DNA of 64,000 nucleotides, taken from the NCBI RefSeq assembly GCF_009687865.1, contig NZ_BLAE01000022.1, positions 62,001 through 126,000 of the forward strand. The letters are read 5' to 3'. The translations under genes were made by a program, and so were the position numbers. Source of the DNA: Acrocarpospora macrocephala. Lineage in GTDB: Bacteria; Actinomycetota; Actinomycetes; Streptosporangiales; Streptosporangiaceae. This document shows positions 33,381 to 41,326 of this stretch, piece after piece; within the stretch, counting starts at the first letter, position 1; every line of letters begins with the position of its first letter. Below the pieces are notes generated by a model, which saw nothing but the letters and a program-made list of their open reading frames with translations, was not told the origin of the DNA and searched no databases.

Positions 33381-34222
33381 ACCCCGCCACGATCGCGCTG
33401 CGCGCGGGCTGGTCCCGCGGCCTGATCGAGCTACGGCAGTCGTTCACCAACGGCGCCGAGCTGTTCTCACACTTCCTGTGGCCCGGGCTGATGGTGGCCG
33501 CCATGTTCTTCATCCGGAACACGTCGTTCGGATCCAGCGGCCTCCTGCTGGGCACCCTGGCCCTGCCGAGCATCCTCGGCATGAACGCCTCGGTCGGCGT
33601 GATCAGCATGAGCCAGCAGCTCACCGCCGACCGCGAGGACGGCACCCTGCTGCGGGCCAAGGCGACCCCGCACGGGATGCCCGCCTACCTCATCGGCAAG
33701 GTGATCTCGATCTCCGGCGGCCTGCTGGCCGACCTGGTGATCTTCCTCGTGCCCGCCATGCTTCTCGTCGACGGACTGGAGGTCGGCCCGGGATCCTGGC
33801 CGACCCTGGCCTGGGTGCTGGCACTGGGCCTGGTCGCGACCCTGCCCATCGGCGCGGTCCTGGGCTCGGTCTTCACCAGCGCACGCGCCCAAGGATTGGT
33901 CCAGCTGCCGTACCTCGCCCTGATCGGGATCTCCGGCATCTTCTACCCGATCACCGCGCTGCCCGAATGGCTGCAGGGGATCGCCCAGATCTTCCCGATC
34001 TACTGGATGGGACTCGGCATGCGCTCGGCCCTCCTGCCGGACTCGGCGGTCGCCATCGAGATCGGCGAGTCCTGGCGGCACCTGGAGACCGTCGGCGTCC
34101 TGGGCACCTGGGCGGTGCTCGGCCTGCTCGTGGCGCCGGTCGTGCTACGGCGGATGGCACGCGGCGAATCGGGCTCCAGCGTGACCGCGCGCCGCGAGCG
34201 CGCCATGCAGCGGATCGGATGA
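33377..34222 (+). CDS. ABC-2 type permease
   Basis: 281 residues and six membrane helices, with the ABC-2 hallmarks: ELRQSFTNGAELFSHFLWPG near the start, LTADREDGTLLRAKATPHG in the middle loop, and ISGIFYPITALPEWLQ before the last helices. Partner of the overlapping ATPase gene. No third gene of the exporter is present downstream. Confidence 0.93.
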   Translation: MNPATIALRAGWSRGLIELRQSFTNGAELFSHFLWPGLMVAAMFFIRNTSFGSSGLLLGTLALPSILGMNASVGVISMSQQLTADREDGTLLRAKATPHGMPAYLIGKVISISGGLLADLVIFLVPAMLLVDGLEVGPGSWPTLAWVLALGLVATLPIGAVLGSVFTSARAQGLVQLPYLALIGISGIFYPITALPEWLQGIAQIFPIYWMGLGMRSALLPDSAVAIEIGESWRHLETVGVLGTWAVLGLLVAPVVLRRMARGESGSSVTARRERAMQRIG

Positions 34223-34398
34223 CCTCACGACACCGACCGGCCGGTCGCCGACGCGCGGCCTCATGCTGAGGACTGATCTTGGCTCGTAATGGCACCGGAA
34301 TCGGGCGGTCCCGCGGGTCGGCATGCCCAAGCAGGGTCAGGGGCAGGTCAGGGACTTCCCCGATGCGACGAAAGCGAGCGGACAAACAGGCTGAAGGC

Positions 34399-34848
34399 AT
34401 GAACGAACCCACACGACGCGAGGAGACATTGCTGGCGGGTGCCGCGCTTCGCGGCGCTCCCTGGAAGACCGCGGCCGTGGCCGGGGGAGCCGTCACGACG
34501 ACCAGCCTGCTGCTGGGGCTGGCCATCGGGTCGGTCGACCTGAGCGGGGCGCTCTACGTGGGCATCACCCTGTTCTCGCTGATCTCGGGGATCGGGGCGA
34601 TCTCCAAGCCGGACCGGGGGGACCAGGTCACCCAGCAGACCCGGCGCTGGTCACTCCAGCACCCGTGGCGCTTCGCGCTCTACCCGGCCGCAGGTTCGAC
34701 CTTCCTGATGTACCCGGTGCAGCTCATCCTTGCCCGCGAAGGCGCCTTCGAGGCTGCCTGGGACGCGGCCTGGGGCGGCGCCATGATCTACCTGATCACC
34801 GCACTACTCGCCCTCTCCATGCGCGGCCGCGCCTTGAAGGGCCACTAG
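34399..34848 (+). CDS. Predicted four-helix membrane protein
   Basis: 149 residues. After a short charged start (MNEPTRREETLLAG) come two adjacent hydrophobic segments (TAAVAGGAVTTTSLLLGLAI and LYVGITLFSLISGIGAI), a basic loop (RRWSLQHPWRF) and two more (LYPAAGSTFLMYPVQLIL and MIYLITALLALSMRG). I recognise no family. A longer frame to 34279 is open, but its first 40 residues are arginine/serine-rich and non-coding in style. It could be an accessory of the exporter upstream (176-bp gap) or independent. Confidence 0.65.
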   Translation: MNEPTRREETLLAGAALRGAPWKTAAVAGGAVTTTSLLLGLAIGSVDLSGALYVGITLFSLISGIGAISKPDRGDQVTQQTRRWSLQHPWRFALYPAAGSTFLMYPVQLILAREGAFEAAWDAAWGGAMIYLITALLALSMRGRALKGH

Positions 34849-34925
34849 ACATAAACGTCCCCTGGTACGGCGCGAGCAGCCCCTCCGTCAATTCGCACCG
34901 CGGACCGCACGCTAAAGTCCACGCC

Positions 34926-35243
34926 ATGATTCTCCACCTGGCCCTCGCCTCCGACTGGGCCCACGCTCAGGCCAGCGGCCACTACCGTGTCTCCACCCTC
35001 GGCCGCACCCTCGAACAGGAAGGCTTCATCCACGCCTCCGCCGATCTCGCCCAAGCCCGAGGCGTCGCCGCCCGCTACTACACGACCGTCACCGAACCCC
35101 TGCTCCTCCTCCACATCCAGGAAGACCTCCTCGGCTGCCCCGTGAAACACGAAACCCCCACCGGCAGCGACGAAACCTTCCCGCACATCTACGGCCCCAT
35201 CCCCGTCACCGCGGTCACCGCCGTCACCCCATTCCAGCCCTGA
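34926..35243 (+). CDS. DUF952-family protein
   Basis: 105 residues. ILHLALASDWAHAQASGHY at the start and EGFIHASADLAQARGVAARYY next are the marks of DUF952, a small cytoplasmic fold related to glutathione-S-transferase-associated proteins. FPHIYGPIPVTAV near the end is the conserved tail. The ATG at 34926 directly begins the family motif. Function unproven; often found as a single gene, as here. Confidence 0.9.
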   Translation: MILHLALASDWAHAQASGHYRVSTLGRTLEQEGFIHASADLAQARGVAARYYTTVTEPLLLLHIQEDLLGCPVKHETPTGSDETFPHIYGPIPVTAVTAVTPFQP

Positions 35244-35418
35244 CCCCTCGTTTCGGTCACCGCCGCGCCTTCCCATGGAGCTGACGGGCCGACACCGGAT
35301 GCCTTCGGCCAGCGAATAAGTCGCGACCGACATGCGCTTCGCAGCTGAGCCGGGGTGGGGACGCACGTCGACGTCAATAGGCTGGGGGAGGAGCGCGGGG
35401 TTCGCCGGGATGCCCTGA

Positions 35419-36159
35419 TCACGCGGTATCCGGACCGATCAACCCCGCCGGCCGCTGGGAACCCACACGCGGGGCCTCCAAATCCGCTTGGTCGCCCGCG
35501 GCCCGCCCGTCCTCCCAGCCCGACCAATCCCGTAACCGCCGCCGCGCCCCACGCCGCACCCGCGGGAACATCTCCTCATAAACCCGGCTCACCTGCGCCC
35601 GCCGATCCACCAGAACCAGCTCCGCCGACCGGCCGCCCGCCGTGCTCGCCGCGCTGTCGGCGGCCGCCCGGCGCTCCGCCTCACCCAGCCGTTCACACAC
35701 CCGATGCACGAACCCCGCCATCCAGCTCTTCCGGAAACTCACCGTCGCCAGCCCCTCCGGCGCCCGCACCCGCAACACCCCCGACCCCATCTGCAGGCAC
35801 AGCGACGTGAACAGCAGTTCCACCACCGCCAGATCCGACCCGAACCCCACCACCCGCACCACCGACTCCCGCCCCGACCGCCAGTAGATCGCCCGGCACC
35901 GCAACGCCGCCGCCACCCCCGCCAGCAGCGCCCGCCGATCCGCCTGATAGGGATTACCGACCGTGACCGTCAGCTGTCCCACCTCATCGGCCACCATCCC
36001 GGCGTCGGCCAGCATCGCCTGCTCGATGCCATACGCGGCCATCACCGCATACGCCTTCTCCAGATACACCGCCGCCTCGGTCGGATCCGTGCCCGGATGC
36101 TCGGCCACCGCGAGCAGCTTCCGCACCAACTCCAGCTTCCGCTCCGGAATGCCCGTCAC
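35419..36159 (-). CDS. DUF2786-domain protein
   Basis: 246 residues. The N-terminal 40 residues (LVRKLLAVAEHPGTDPTEAA, then AYAVMAAYGIEQAML) match DUF2786, a short helical domain found in actinobacteria and phages. The middle (SLCLQMGSGVLRVRAPEG, RKSWMAGFVHRVCERL) is family-typical and the end is a basic, low-complexity tail. The GTG at 36159 follows GGAGGAGGTG by 6 nt, far better than the ATG at 36186. DUF2786 proteins are of unknown function. Divergent from the phosphotransferase. Confidence 0.85.
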   Translation of the reverse strand: MTGIPERKLELVRKLLAVAEHPGTDPTEAAVYLEKAYAVMAAYGIEQAMLADAGMVADEVGQLTVTVGNPYQADRRALLAGVAAALRCRAIYWRSGRESVVRVVGFGSDLAVVELLFTSLCLQMGSGVLRVRAPEGLATVSFRKSWMAGFVHRVCERLGEAERRAAADSAASTAGGRSAELVLVDRRAQVSRVYEEMFPRVRRGARRRLRDWSGWEDGRAAGDQADLEAPRVGSQRPAGLIGPDTA

Positions 36160-36236
36160 CCCGCACCTCCTCCCGCCGACGACCATAGACTACGAACAGT
36201 GACTGACAATCCGCTCCCGCTGCCCTGGCCCCCACC

Positions 36237-37241
36237 TTGTACGACACCCTCGGCACCCCCGCCAACCCCCAGCGGCTCGGCAGCAGCCCACGCTCCCGCG
36301 TCTGGCGCATCGAACTCCACGGCCAGCCCGCCATCGTCAAACAGATCATCGGCGGCCCCGAGCCTGGCCTCGACAACATGGACGCGGGGGAGCGGCACAC
36401 CCGCGAGGCCACCGCCCTGCGCCTGGCCGCCCGCGCCCACCCCCCGGTCGCCCCGGCTCTGATCGCCAGCGATCCCGCCCACCGCCTCCTCGTCCTGGAA
36501 CAGCTGCCCAACCGGCGCACCGGCGCCTGGCCCATCCGCTACGCCGAGACCCTGGCCCGCCTGCACGCCGTCACCACCCCGGCCGACACCGGCACCCTCC
36601 CGCCCTGGCACGGCCCCACCCCGGCCGACGCGGACGCCTTCCTCGCCCTGGCCGCCGCCCTCGGCATCGCCGTACGCGCCGACGCCGAAACCGAACTCGC
36701 CGACCTGCTGGACCGGCTCGACCCCACCGGCCACCACGACCTCATCCACGGCGACCCCTGCCCCGGCAACGACCGCCACACCCCGACCGGCACCCGCCTG
36801 CTCGACTTCGAAGCCGCCGCCCTCGGCAACGGCCTGGCCGAACTCGCCTACCTCCGCATCGGGCTGCCCACCTGCTGGAACGCCACCGCCCTGCCCAACA
36901 CACTCGTCGACGAAGCCGAAACCGCCTACCTGACCGCACGCGGCCTGACCGGCGGCAGGGAAGCCCTGCTGGACGCCTGCGCCGGATGGCTCATCCGCGG
37001 CGACGCCCTCGTCGAACGCGCCCACCGCGGCCAGGCCGACCACCTCGCCCGGCTCACCGGCGAAGACTGGCACTGGGGCGCCGTCTCCGCCCGCGACCGA
37101 CTCACCCACCGGCTCACCGTGGCCGCCGCCTTCGAACACATGCCCGCCTTCGCCCGCCTCTGCCAGAAGATGCACCAGCACGCCACCACGCTCTGGCCGA
37201 GCCTGCGCCCCCTCCCGTCCCGGCTGATCACCTGGGTGTGA
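36237..37241 (+). CDS. Aminoglycoside-phosphotransferase-fold kinase
   Basis: 334 residues with the APH/choline-kinase fold: the lysine-bearing strand QPAIVKQIIG, LLVLEQLPNRR at the hinge, the Brenner motif HHDLIHGDPCPGN (Asp and Asn of the catalytic loop), and LLDFEAAALG, where the metal-binding DFD reads DFE. It likely phosphorylates a small hydroxylated metabolite; resistance is not implied. The only in-frame start is a TTG at 36237, since a stop lies at 36204. Arginine/proline-rich codon use is normal for the region. Confidence 0.85.
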   Translation: MYDTLGTPANPQRLGSSPRSRVWRIELHGQPAIVKQIIGGPEPGLDNMDAGERHTREATALRLAARAHPPVAPALIASDPAHRLLVLEQLPNRRTGAWPIRYAETLARLHAVTTPADTGTLPPWHGPTPADADAFLALAAALGIAVRADAETELADLLDRLDPTGHHDLIHGDPCPGNDRHTPTGTRLLDFEAAALGNGLAELAYLRIGLPTCWNATALPNTLVDEAETAYLTARGLTGGREALLDACAGWLIRGDALVERAHRGQADHLARLTGEDWHWGAVSARDRLTHRLTVAAAFEHMPAFARLCQKMHQHATTLWPSLRPLPSRLITWV

Positions 37242-37360
37242 GGGCCGTACGGAAGAAACAACCACCAACGGCGCGAACGGCACACCGGCCCTGGCCTTAG
37301 CGGGGGAGTAGGTCCCGATACCTGACAGGAAGTGGCAGTCACCTCTGCCACGCTGAGCGC

Positions 37361-37756
37361 ATGCACGCAACCGGAAGCTTCGAGATCACCTCCTGGGAAA
37401 CCCTCGCCACCGACGAGCGTGAGGGCGCCAGCATCGGCCGCAACCGCCTTACCAAGACCTTCCACGGGGACATCACCGGCACCAGCGTCACCGAACTGCT
37501 CACGGTCGGGACCGCGGCCGGGCCCGCCGCGTACACCGGAATCGAGCACCTCGAAGGCGTCCTCAACGGCCGGAAAGGCACCTTCGTCCTGCGACACAAC
37601 GGCGGTGCCGACGGCGAACGGCCCTGGCTCACCTGGATCATCGTCGACACCTCCGGGACCGGAGAGCTCACCGGCATCCACGGGCAAGGCCAGATCGCCG
37701 TCGACGAGCAGGGCAAGCACACCTTCACCCTCGATTACCAGCTGCCCGGCACGTGA
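37361..37756 (+). CDS. DUF3224-family protein
   Basis: 131 residues. The family pattern is plain: ATGSFEITSWE at the start, GRNRLTKTFHGDITGTS, EHLEGVLNGRKGTFVLRHNG, and SGTGELTGIHGQGQI with a final beta strand. DUF3224 proteins adopt a small barrel related to allene oxide cyclase and lack a known activity. Single gene, weak ribosome site. Confidence 0.92.
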   Translation: MHATGSFEITSWETLATDEREGASIGRNRLTKTFHGDITGTSVTELLTVGTAAGPAAYTGIEHLEGVLNGRKGTFVLRHNGGADGERPWLTWIIVDTSGTGELTGIHGQGQIAVDEQGKHTFTLDYQLPGT

Positions 37757-37876
37757 CCGGGGGAGCGGCCCCAATCCTTGATCAACAATCACCCAAACGG
37801 CGGCCCGCCGCCGGGCCTCCCGCCGCGATCGGAACAACGCTGACCACAGCAATCCCGATCAACGCGAAGGTTCACG

Positions 37877-38215
37877 ATGAAACACACGCTCCTCGCCCTG
37901 TCGGTCGCCGTCTGCACCGCACTACCCGCCACCGCGCACGCCGCGGCCATCCCGCCGCCACCACCCATCCCGGCCGTGAAAGCGCCTCCGGCCCCCGTTC
38001 CGGGCATCGCCGCGATCCCCAAGCCCAAACCGCCGGTGCCGCCGACATCAGTACTGCCGCCGCCCAAGCCGATCCTGCCCGCCGCCGACCAGGAGGAGCC
38101 CGACGCGCTCGAGATCCTGATCGCCGACGTCATCAGGGAACTCAGCAAAGCCGTCAAGGCCAAGATCGCCGAGAAACTCACCGAGCTCAAAGACAAGCTC
38201 GTCCTCGTCCCATAA
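37877..38215 (+). CDS. Small secreted proline-rich protein
   Basis: 112 residues. A signal peptide (MKHTLLALSVAVCTALPATAH, cleavage around AHAA-A) is followed by 45 residues rich in proline and alanine (IPPPPPIPAVKAPPAPVP and similar) and then an amphipathic helical tail (IADVIRELSKAVKAKIAEKL, LKDKLVLV). The proline part could span the wall and the helix bind a partner or membrane. No family recognised. Confidence 0.7.
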   Translation: MKHTLLALSVAVCTALPATAHAAAIPPPPPIPAVKAPPAPVPGIAAIPKPKPPVPPTSVLPPPKPILPAADQEEPDALEILIADVIRELSKAVKAKIAEKLTELKDKLVLVP

Positions 38216-38264
38216 CCAGCGCCCGCCAAGCACGCCCGGCTCCTCCCCGATCCGCACCCGCGGG

Positions 38265-38287
38265 ACCGGAGGAGGAGCTCCTCCGGT
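38265..38287 (+). terminator. Hairpin after the proline-rich protein gene
   Basis: ACCGGAGGAG and CTCCTCCGGT arms with a 3-nt loop, 50 bp after the stop at 38215. Strong stem, no T-tract. Confidence 0.55.
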
Positions 38288-38400
38288 CGGCGGGCCCGGC
38301 GGATGATCGTTTCCGCGACCAACTCAGGCATCGGCTCCGGCTGTTTCGGCGCTCGCGAGACCGGGGGAGTAGCCCCGGGCATCCGATCAGAGCGACCACA

Positions 38401-38694
38401 GCCCGGGGTTTAGAACGCGGGGATCGCCGTGGATGCGGTCGTGGTGGGCGGTGGGTCGAGCTCTAGTCGAGGCGCTGGCCGCCATCGCCAGGCAGGCCCT
38501 CGGCGGCCGCGGGCCGGCTGACCGGCGCGCCCGCCTGGCGCGAGTTGTGCGCCGGTGGCGTCGAGTGCCACGGCGATGGCGGGGTCGGGCGGGAGCCCGA
38601 GGACAAACCAAAGGGAGGGCGGGCGGGAGATCCACGGTCCCGCGAGGCACGGTCGCGGGCATCCACGGCGATCCCCGCGTTCTAAACCCCGGGC
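38401..38694. mobile_element. 294-bp element bounded by perfect 36-bp inverted repeats (MITE-like)
   Basis: Bases 38401-38436 and 38659-38694 are exact reverse complements over all 36 positions, beginning GCCCGGGGTTTAGAACGCGG at the left end. The 222 bp between them hold no convincing gene. Pairing stops exactly at both ends. I find no obvious target-site duplication (flanks ACCACA and GCTCGC), so mobility is inferred from shape alone. It lies in a 579-bp gene-free stretch. Confidence 0.65.
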
Positions 38695-38742
38695 GCTCGC
38701 CAACCTGAGAGCCCTTCCACCCCAAAAGGGTTGCTACTTGAC

Positions 38743-38756
38743 ATAATGTTCATTAT
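38743..38756. promoter_or_regulatory. Dyad in the promoter region of the L7/L12-like membrane protein gene
   Basis: ATAATG-TT-CATTAT, directly after a TTGACA (38738-38743) and 38 bp before the start at 38795. TACGAT at 38783-38788 may be a second -10 for a near-leaderless transcript. The AT-rich island contrasts with the GC-rich surroundings. Confidence 0.5.
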
Positions 38757-38794
38757 CGAGCAACTGGTGAACGCGGAAATACTACGATCAAGGC

Positions 38795-39244
38795 ATGTTT
38801 GGCATCGGAATCACCGAGCTCGTCGTCATTCTCGTCGTCATCGTCGTGATCGTGATCATCGCCGGTGTCATCGTCCTTGCCGTCCGCGCCGGAGGCCGCC
38901 CCAGCGCCACCCTCGCATGGCGCACACCCGGATTCCTCCCGCCCGTACCCGAACACATCCAAGGCCGCATCCGCGAACTCGCCGCCGAAGGCCGCAAAAT
39001 CGACGCCATCCGCCTCCTCCGCCAGGAAACCGGCCTCCGCCTCAAGGAGGCCAAAACCATCACCGAAGCCATCGCCGCAGGCCGCTTCGTGCCCACACCA
39101 CCCGACCGCCCCGGCGCCGCCGACCTCGCCACCCGCGTCCTCGAACTCAAAGCCGCCGGCAACACCGAACAAGCCATCCATCTCGTACGCGGCGAAACCG
39201 GCATGAGCCACGAACAAGCCGAAGCCTTCGTCTCCCTCATCTGA
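38795..39244 (+). CDS. Membrane-anchored protein with two ribosomal-L7/L12-C-terminal-like motifs
   Basis: 149 residues. An N-terminal membrane helix (ITELVVILVVIVVIVIIAG) is followed by a linker and two helix pairs resembling the L7/L12 C-terminal domain: KIDAIRLLRQETGLRLKEAK and EQAIHLVRGETGMSHEQAE. In L7/L12 this motif (VREITGLGLKEAK) contacts translation GTPases. Here it would face the cytoplasm if the anchor is N-out. Function unknown. ATG at 38795; no classical ribosome site, consistent with a short leader. Confidence 0.75.
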   Translation: MFGIGITELVVILVVIVVIVIIAGVIVLAVRAGGRPSATLAWRTPGFLPPVPEHIQGRIRELAAEGRKIDAIRLLRQETGLRLKEAKTITEAIAAGRFVPTPPDRPGAADLATRVLELKAAGNTEQAIHLVRGETGMSHEQAEAFVSLI

Positions 39245-39361
39245 ACGCAGCCGGTCCGACCTCACATCACCCGCTCCCGCCACTCGGCCAGCATCGACCG
39301 CCAAGCCATCCGCCGCAGCGAACCATCCCGTGACACCCGAACGCAGAGGAGCCGGCCCGCC

Positions 39362-39757
39362 ATGACCAAGTACGTGATCGGTCCTGACGTGGCCCTTCAC
39401 CTGGCCCGCGACGAGGCCGTGATCCCCGACGAGCACCAGCTCCTGGCTCCGACACTTCTTCGCTCGCAGATGCTCTCCCTGCTCTACCAAGCGGTACGCC
39501 ACGGTGAGATGACCAAGAAGGACGCCGATCGCCAGCTCAATTACGTGCGCGCGCTACGGATTCGGCTCCTCGGAGACCGCGTCCTTCAGAACGTCGCCTG
39601 GAAGATCGCCGACGAACTCGGATGGCCCGACACGCTCGACGCCGAGTACGTCGCACTGACCCGGCTCCAGGCCGACGCGCTCATCACCCTCGACGCGACG
39701 TTCGCCCACGCCGTGAAGCACCTAGTGACAATCGCGCCCATCGAAGCGCTGTCCTGA
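39362..39757 (+). CDS. PIN-domain protein, VapC-like, without visible antitoxin
   Basis: 131 residues. KYVIGPDVALHLA carries the first acidic residue (Asp9), DAEYVALTRLQADALITLD the later acidic pair, matching the PIN nuclease fold of VapC toxins. GAGGAG lies before the ATG. The 117 bp upstream do not encode an antitoxin-like protein, and nothing follows for 380 bp, so it is an orphan or acts in another role. Codon use is somewhat less GC-biased than neighbours. Confidence 0.8.
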   Translation: MTKYVIGPDVALHLARDEAVIPDEHQLLAPTLLRSQMLSLLYQAVRHGEMTKKDADRQLNYVRALRIRLLGDRVLQNVAWKIADELGWPDTLDAEYVALTRLQADALITLDATFAHAVKHLVTIAPIEALS

Positions 39758-40105
39758 GACAGACACGTGTCCTGTTTCAGCGACCTGCTCACCGCTTGAA
39801 GCGCTGACCTGGGCTGATAGCAGATCAGATGAGCCGTTCCGACTCGTCGGTCTCACTTGACCTGCTCGCTCAGGCAGGTTCGCTGAGCGGCGTCTCACTT
39901 AATCTGCTCCGTGAGGCCGTTTTCCGCGGCTCTGGTCCCACCTCAGGAGCTGACTCCTCGTGTGAGGCGCCCTCCGGGCGGCCCAGCAGCTGACAGGGTC
40001 GTGCTTGAGGCTGTCCATGGTGTCCCCGACTCCGCGCGAGACCGAGACGCGCGCCAGAGCCCGTTCCCGCCGCCGGGCGACGACATCCGAAAAACGGGTT
40101 TGAGC
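39758..40105. other. Gene-free stretch between the PIN and DUF2268 genes
   Basis: About 350 bp without a credible gene. It contains two imperfect 17-bp direct repeats (TCTCACTTGACCTGCTC at 39851 and a 14/17 match at 39893), 42 bp apart, and a CAGGAGCTGACTCC dyad around 39943. The repeats might be binding sites or the remnant of a duplicated sequence; nothing more can be said. Confidence 0.4.
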
Positions 40106-40120
40106 CTCACGTAACGTGAG
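40106..40120. promoter_or_regulatory. MerR-type operator before the DUF2268 gene
   Basis: The 15-bp dyad CTCACGT-A-ACGTGAG lies between TTGAGC (40100-40105) and TAGCGT (40125-40130), giving a 19-bp spacer, the hallmark of MerR-activated promoters. The same 15-mer with one mismatch lies upstream of the MerR gene at 42128-42142. Confidence 0.75.
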
Positions 40121-40137
40121 TCCGTAGCGTCGCCGGC

Positions 40138-41028
40138 ATGAAACTCATCGTGCACGACACCGCCGCGACGATCGGCGGCATCCTGGCCCGGCCGCTCCCC
40201 GAGCGCGCCGAGGCCCTGTCCGGGCTTATCGGCCCGATGCTGGCCGCGATGCCCTTCCTCGGCACCGGCGACCTGGCCGCCTTCCATCACCGGGGCAGCG
40301 GCTTCCGGGTCGACCGCGACGACGACCGGTACCCGGCGGCGCTGCACCGCCTGCGCGCGGCCGGCGTCTGGGAGCGCGTCGAGGCCGAGGTCACCCGGGC
40401 CTGGGAGCACCAGCGGGCGGCCGTGCCCGGCATCCGGGCGGCCGAGGAGGTCAACGTCGTCCTGGTCCTGGGCGACCCGGACGACGACTGGCTGATCGGC
40501 CACAACCGAGGGCTGTTCGGCATGGGCGCCATCCCCGGCTGGATCCACCTGACCGTCTGGCCGACTGACGACAACATCGACCTGATCGCGCATTGCGCGG
40601 TCCACGAGTTCAACCACAATGTCCGCTACGCCAACGTGGTGTGGAATCCGGCCACGGTGGAGCTGGGCGAGCAGATCGTCTCGGAGGGCCTGGCCGACGC
40701 GTTCGTCCGGGAACTGTCCGGGGAGAGCGCGCTGGGCCCGTGGGCGACCGCGCTCCGGCCGGAGGACTTCGACCACGCGTACCGGACGATCACAGCCGCG
40801 CTCGGGCTGACCGGGATGGCGAACTTCTCCGCGTACGTGCACGGGGACACCTCGGCCCGCCGGATGGGCGCCGAGCCGGTCGGCCTGCCGGACATGGCCG
40901 GCTACCCGGTGGGCCTGGCAATCGTGGACGCGCATCTGAAGGCCACCGGCCTGACCGCGGCGGCCAGCACCGCCCTGCCCAGCAAGGAGATCATCGCCAA
41001 CGCGGGACTCCTCCCCGGCTCCAGGTAG
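40138..41028 (+). CDS. DUF2268-family putative zinc metallopeptidase
   Basis: 296 residues with the HExxH zinc motif H156-E-F-N-H160 in AHCAVHEFNHNVRY and a downstream glutamate candidate in IVSEGLADAFVRELSG, the usual DUF2268 arrangement. GWIHLTVWPTDDN precedes the active-site helix. No signal peptide, so a cytoplasmic peptidase. Its promoter carries the MerR-type dyad described separately; the MerR gene is convergent 300 bp downstream. The last bases overlap a decayed phosphotransferase fragment on the other strand. Confidence 0.88.
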   Translation: MKLIVHDTAATIGGILARPLPERAEALSGLIGPMLAAMPFLGTGDLAAFHHRGSGFRVDRDDDRYPAALHRLRAAGVWERVEAEVTRAWEHQRAAVPGIRAAEEVNVVLVLGDPDDDWLIGHNRGLFGMGAIPGWIHLTVWPTDDNIDLIAHCAVHEFNHNVRYANVVWNPATVELGEQIVSEGLADAFVRELSGESALGPWATALRPEDFDHAYRTITAALGLTGMANFSAYVHGDTSARRMGAEPVGLPDMAGYPVGLAIVDAHLKATGLTAAASTALPSKEIIANAGLLPGSR

Positions 41029-41275
41029 CTCCGCAGGATGGCCCAGTTCTCCGCGTCGTCGCCGTGCGGGGCGCGGAGACGGGCGGCGGTGCACACCGTG
41101 ATGTCGTTGAGCCGCCACCGGAGCCGGTACAGGTCCAGGGTCGGCGTGTCGGATGACGCCGGTGGCGTCGGCGTACGCCGTCAGGACGGAGCCGTCGCCA
41201 GGATCCAGGGCCCACAGGTCGCGTTCCGGCTGGGCCGGTAGGGCTGTCTCCCAGTCGATGCTGCCATCCTGGGTA
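41000..41275 (-). pseudogene. Frameshifted 3' fragment of an APH-fold phosphotransferase
   Basis: On the minus strand one frame reads WETALPAQPERDLWALDPGD and GSVLTAYADATGV. The continuation moves to another frame with LDLYRLRWRLNDITVCTAAR, LRAPHGDDAENWAILRSYLE. Together they match the C-terminal half of APH-family kinases (..RDLW.LDPGDGSVL.AY..ATG.....LYRLRW.L.DI....FRAPH...). The kinase N-terminal half and catalytic loop are missing, and the two parts need a frameshift near 41130. A dead fragment. Confidence 0.7.
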
Positions 41276-41326
41276 ACGCCTATTACAGCGGGGTTTCCGG
41301 TTTCACAGACCGGAAACCCCGCAGGT
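41261..41326 (-). repeat. Copy 1 of a hairpin-plus-leader repeat
   Basis: Read on the minus strand: a GTTTCC...GGAAAC hairpin, then CTGTAATAGGC and GTTACCCAGGATGGCAG. The copy at 55261-55318 has the same order and the same 17-base end. Here it precedes the APH fragment. Confidence 0.65.
41288..41322. terminator. Strong bidirectional hairpin between DUF2268 and MerR genes
   Basis: A perfect 14-bp stem (GCGGGGTTTCCGGT and complement) with a 7-nt loop, 4 bp beyond the MerR stop on the minus strand. It serves the convergent pair as terminator, and it is also part of a ~60-bp sequence repeated at 55261-55318. Confidence 0.7.

Noticed and set aside
36199-36462. GTG-started frame overlapping the phosphotransferase start
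   Set aside because: The product is Pro/Ala/Ser low complexity, and the kinase frame has clear APH motifs; the frame is a shadow despite its better start codon.
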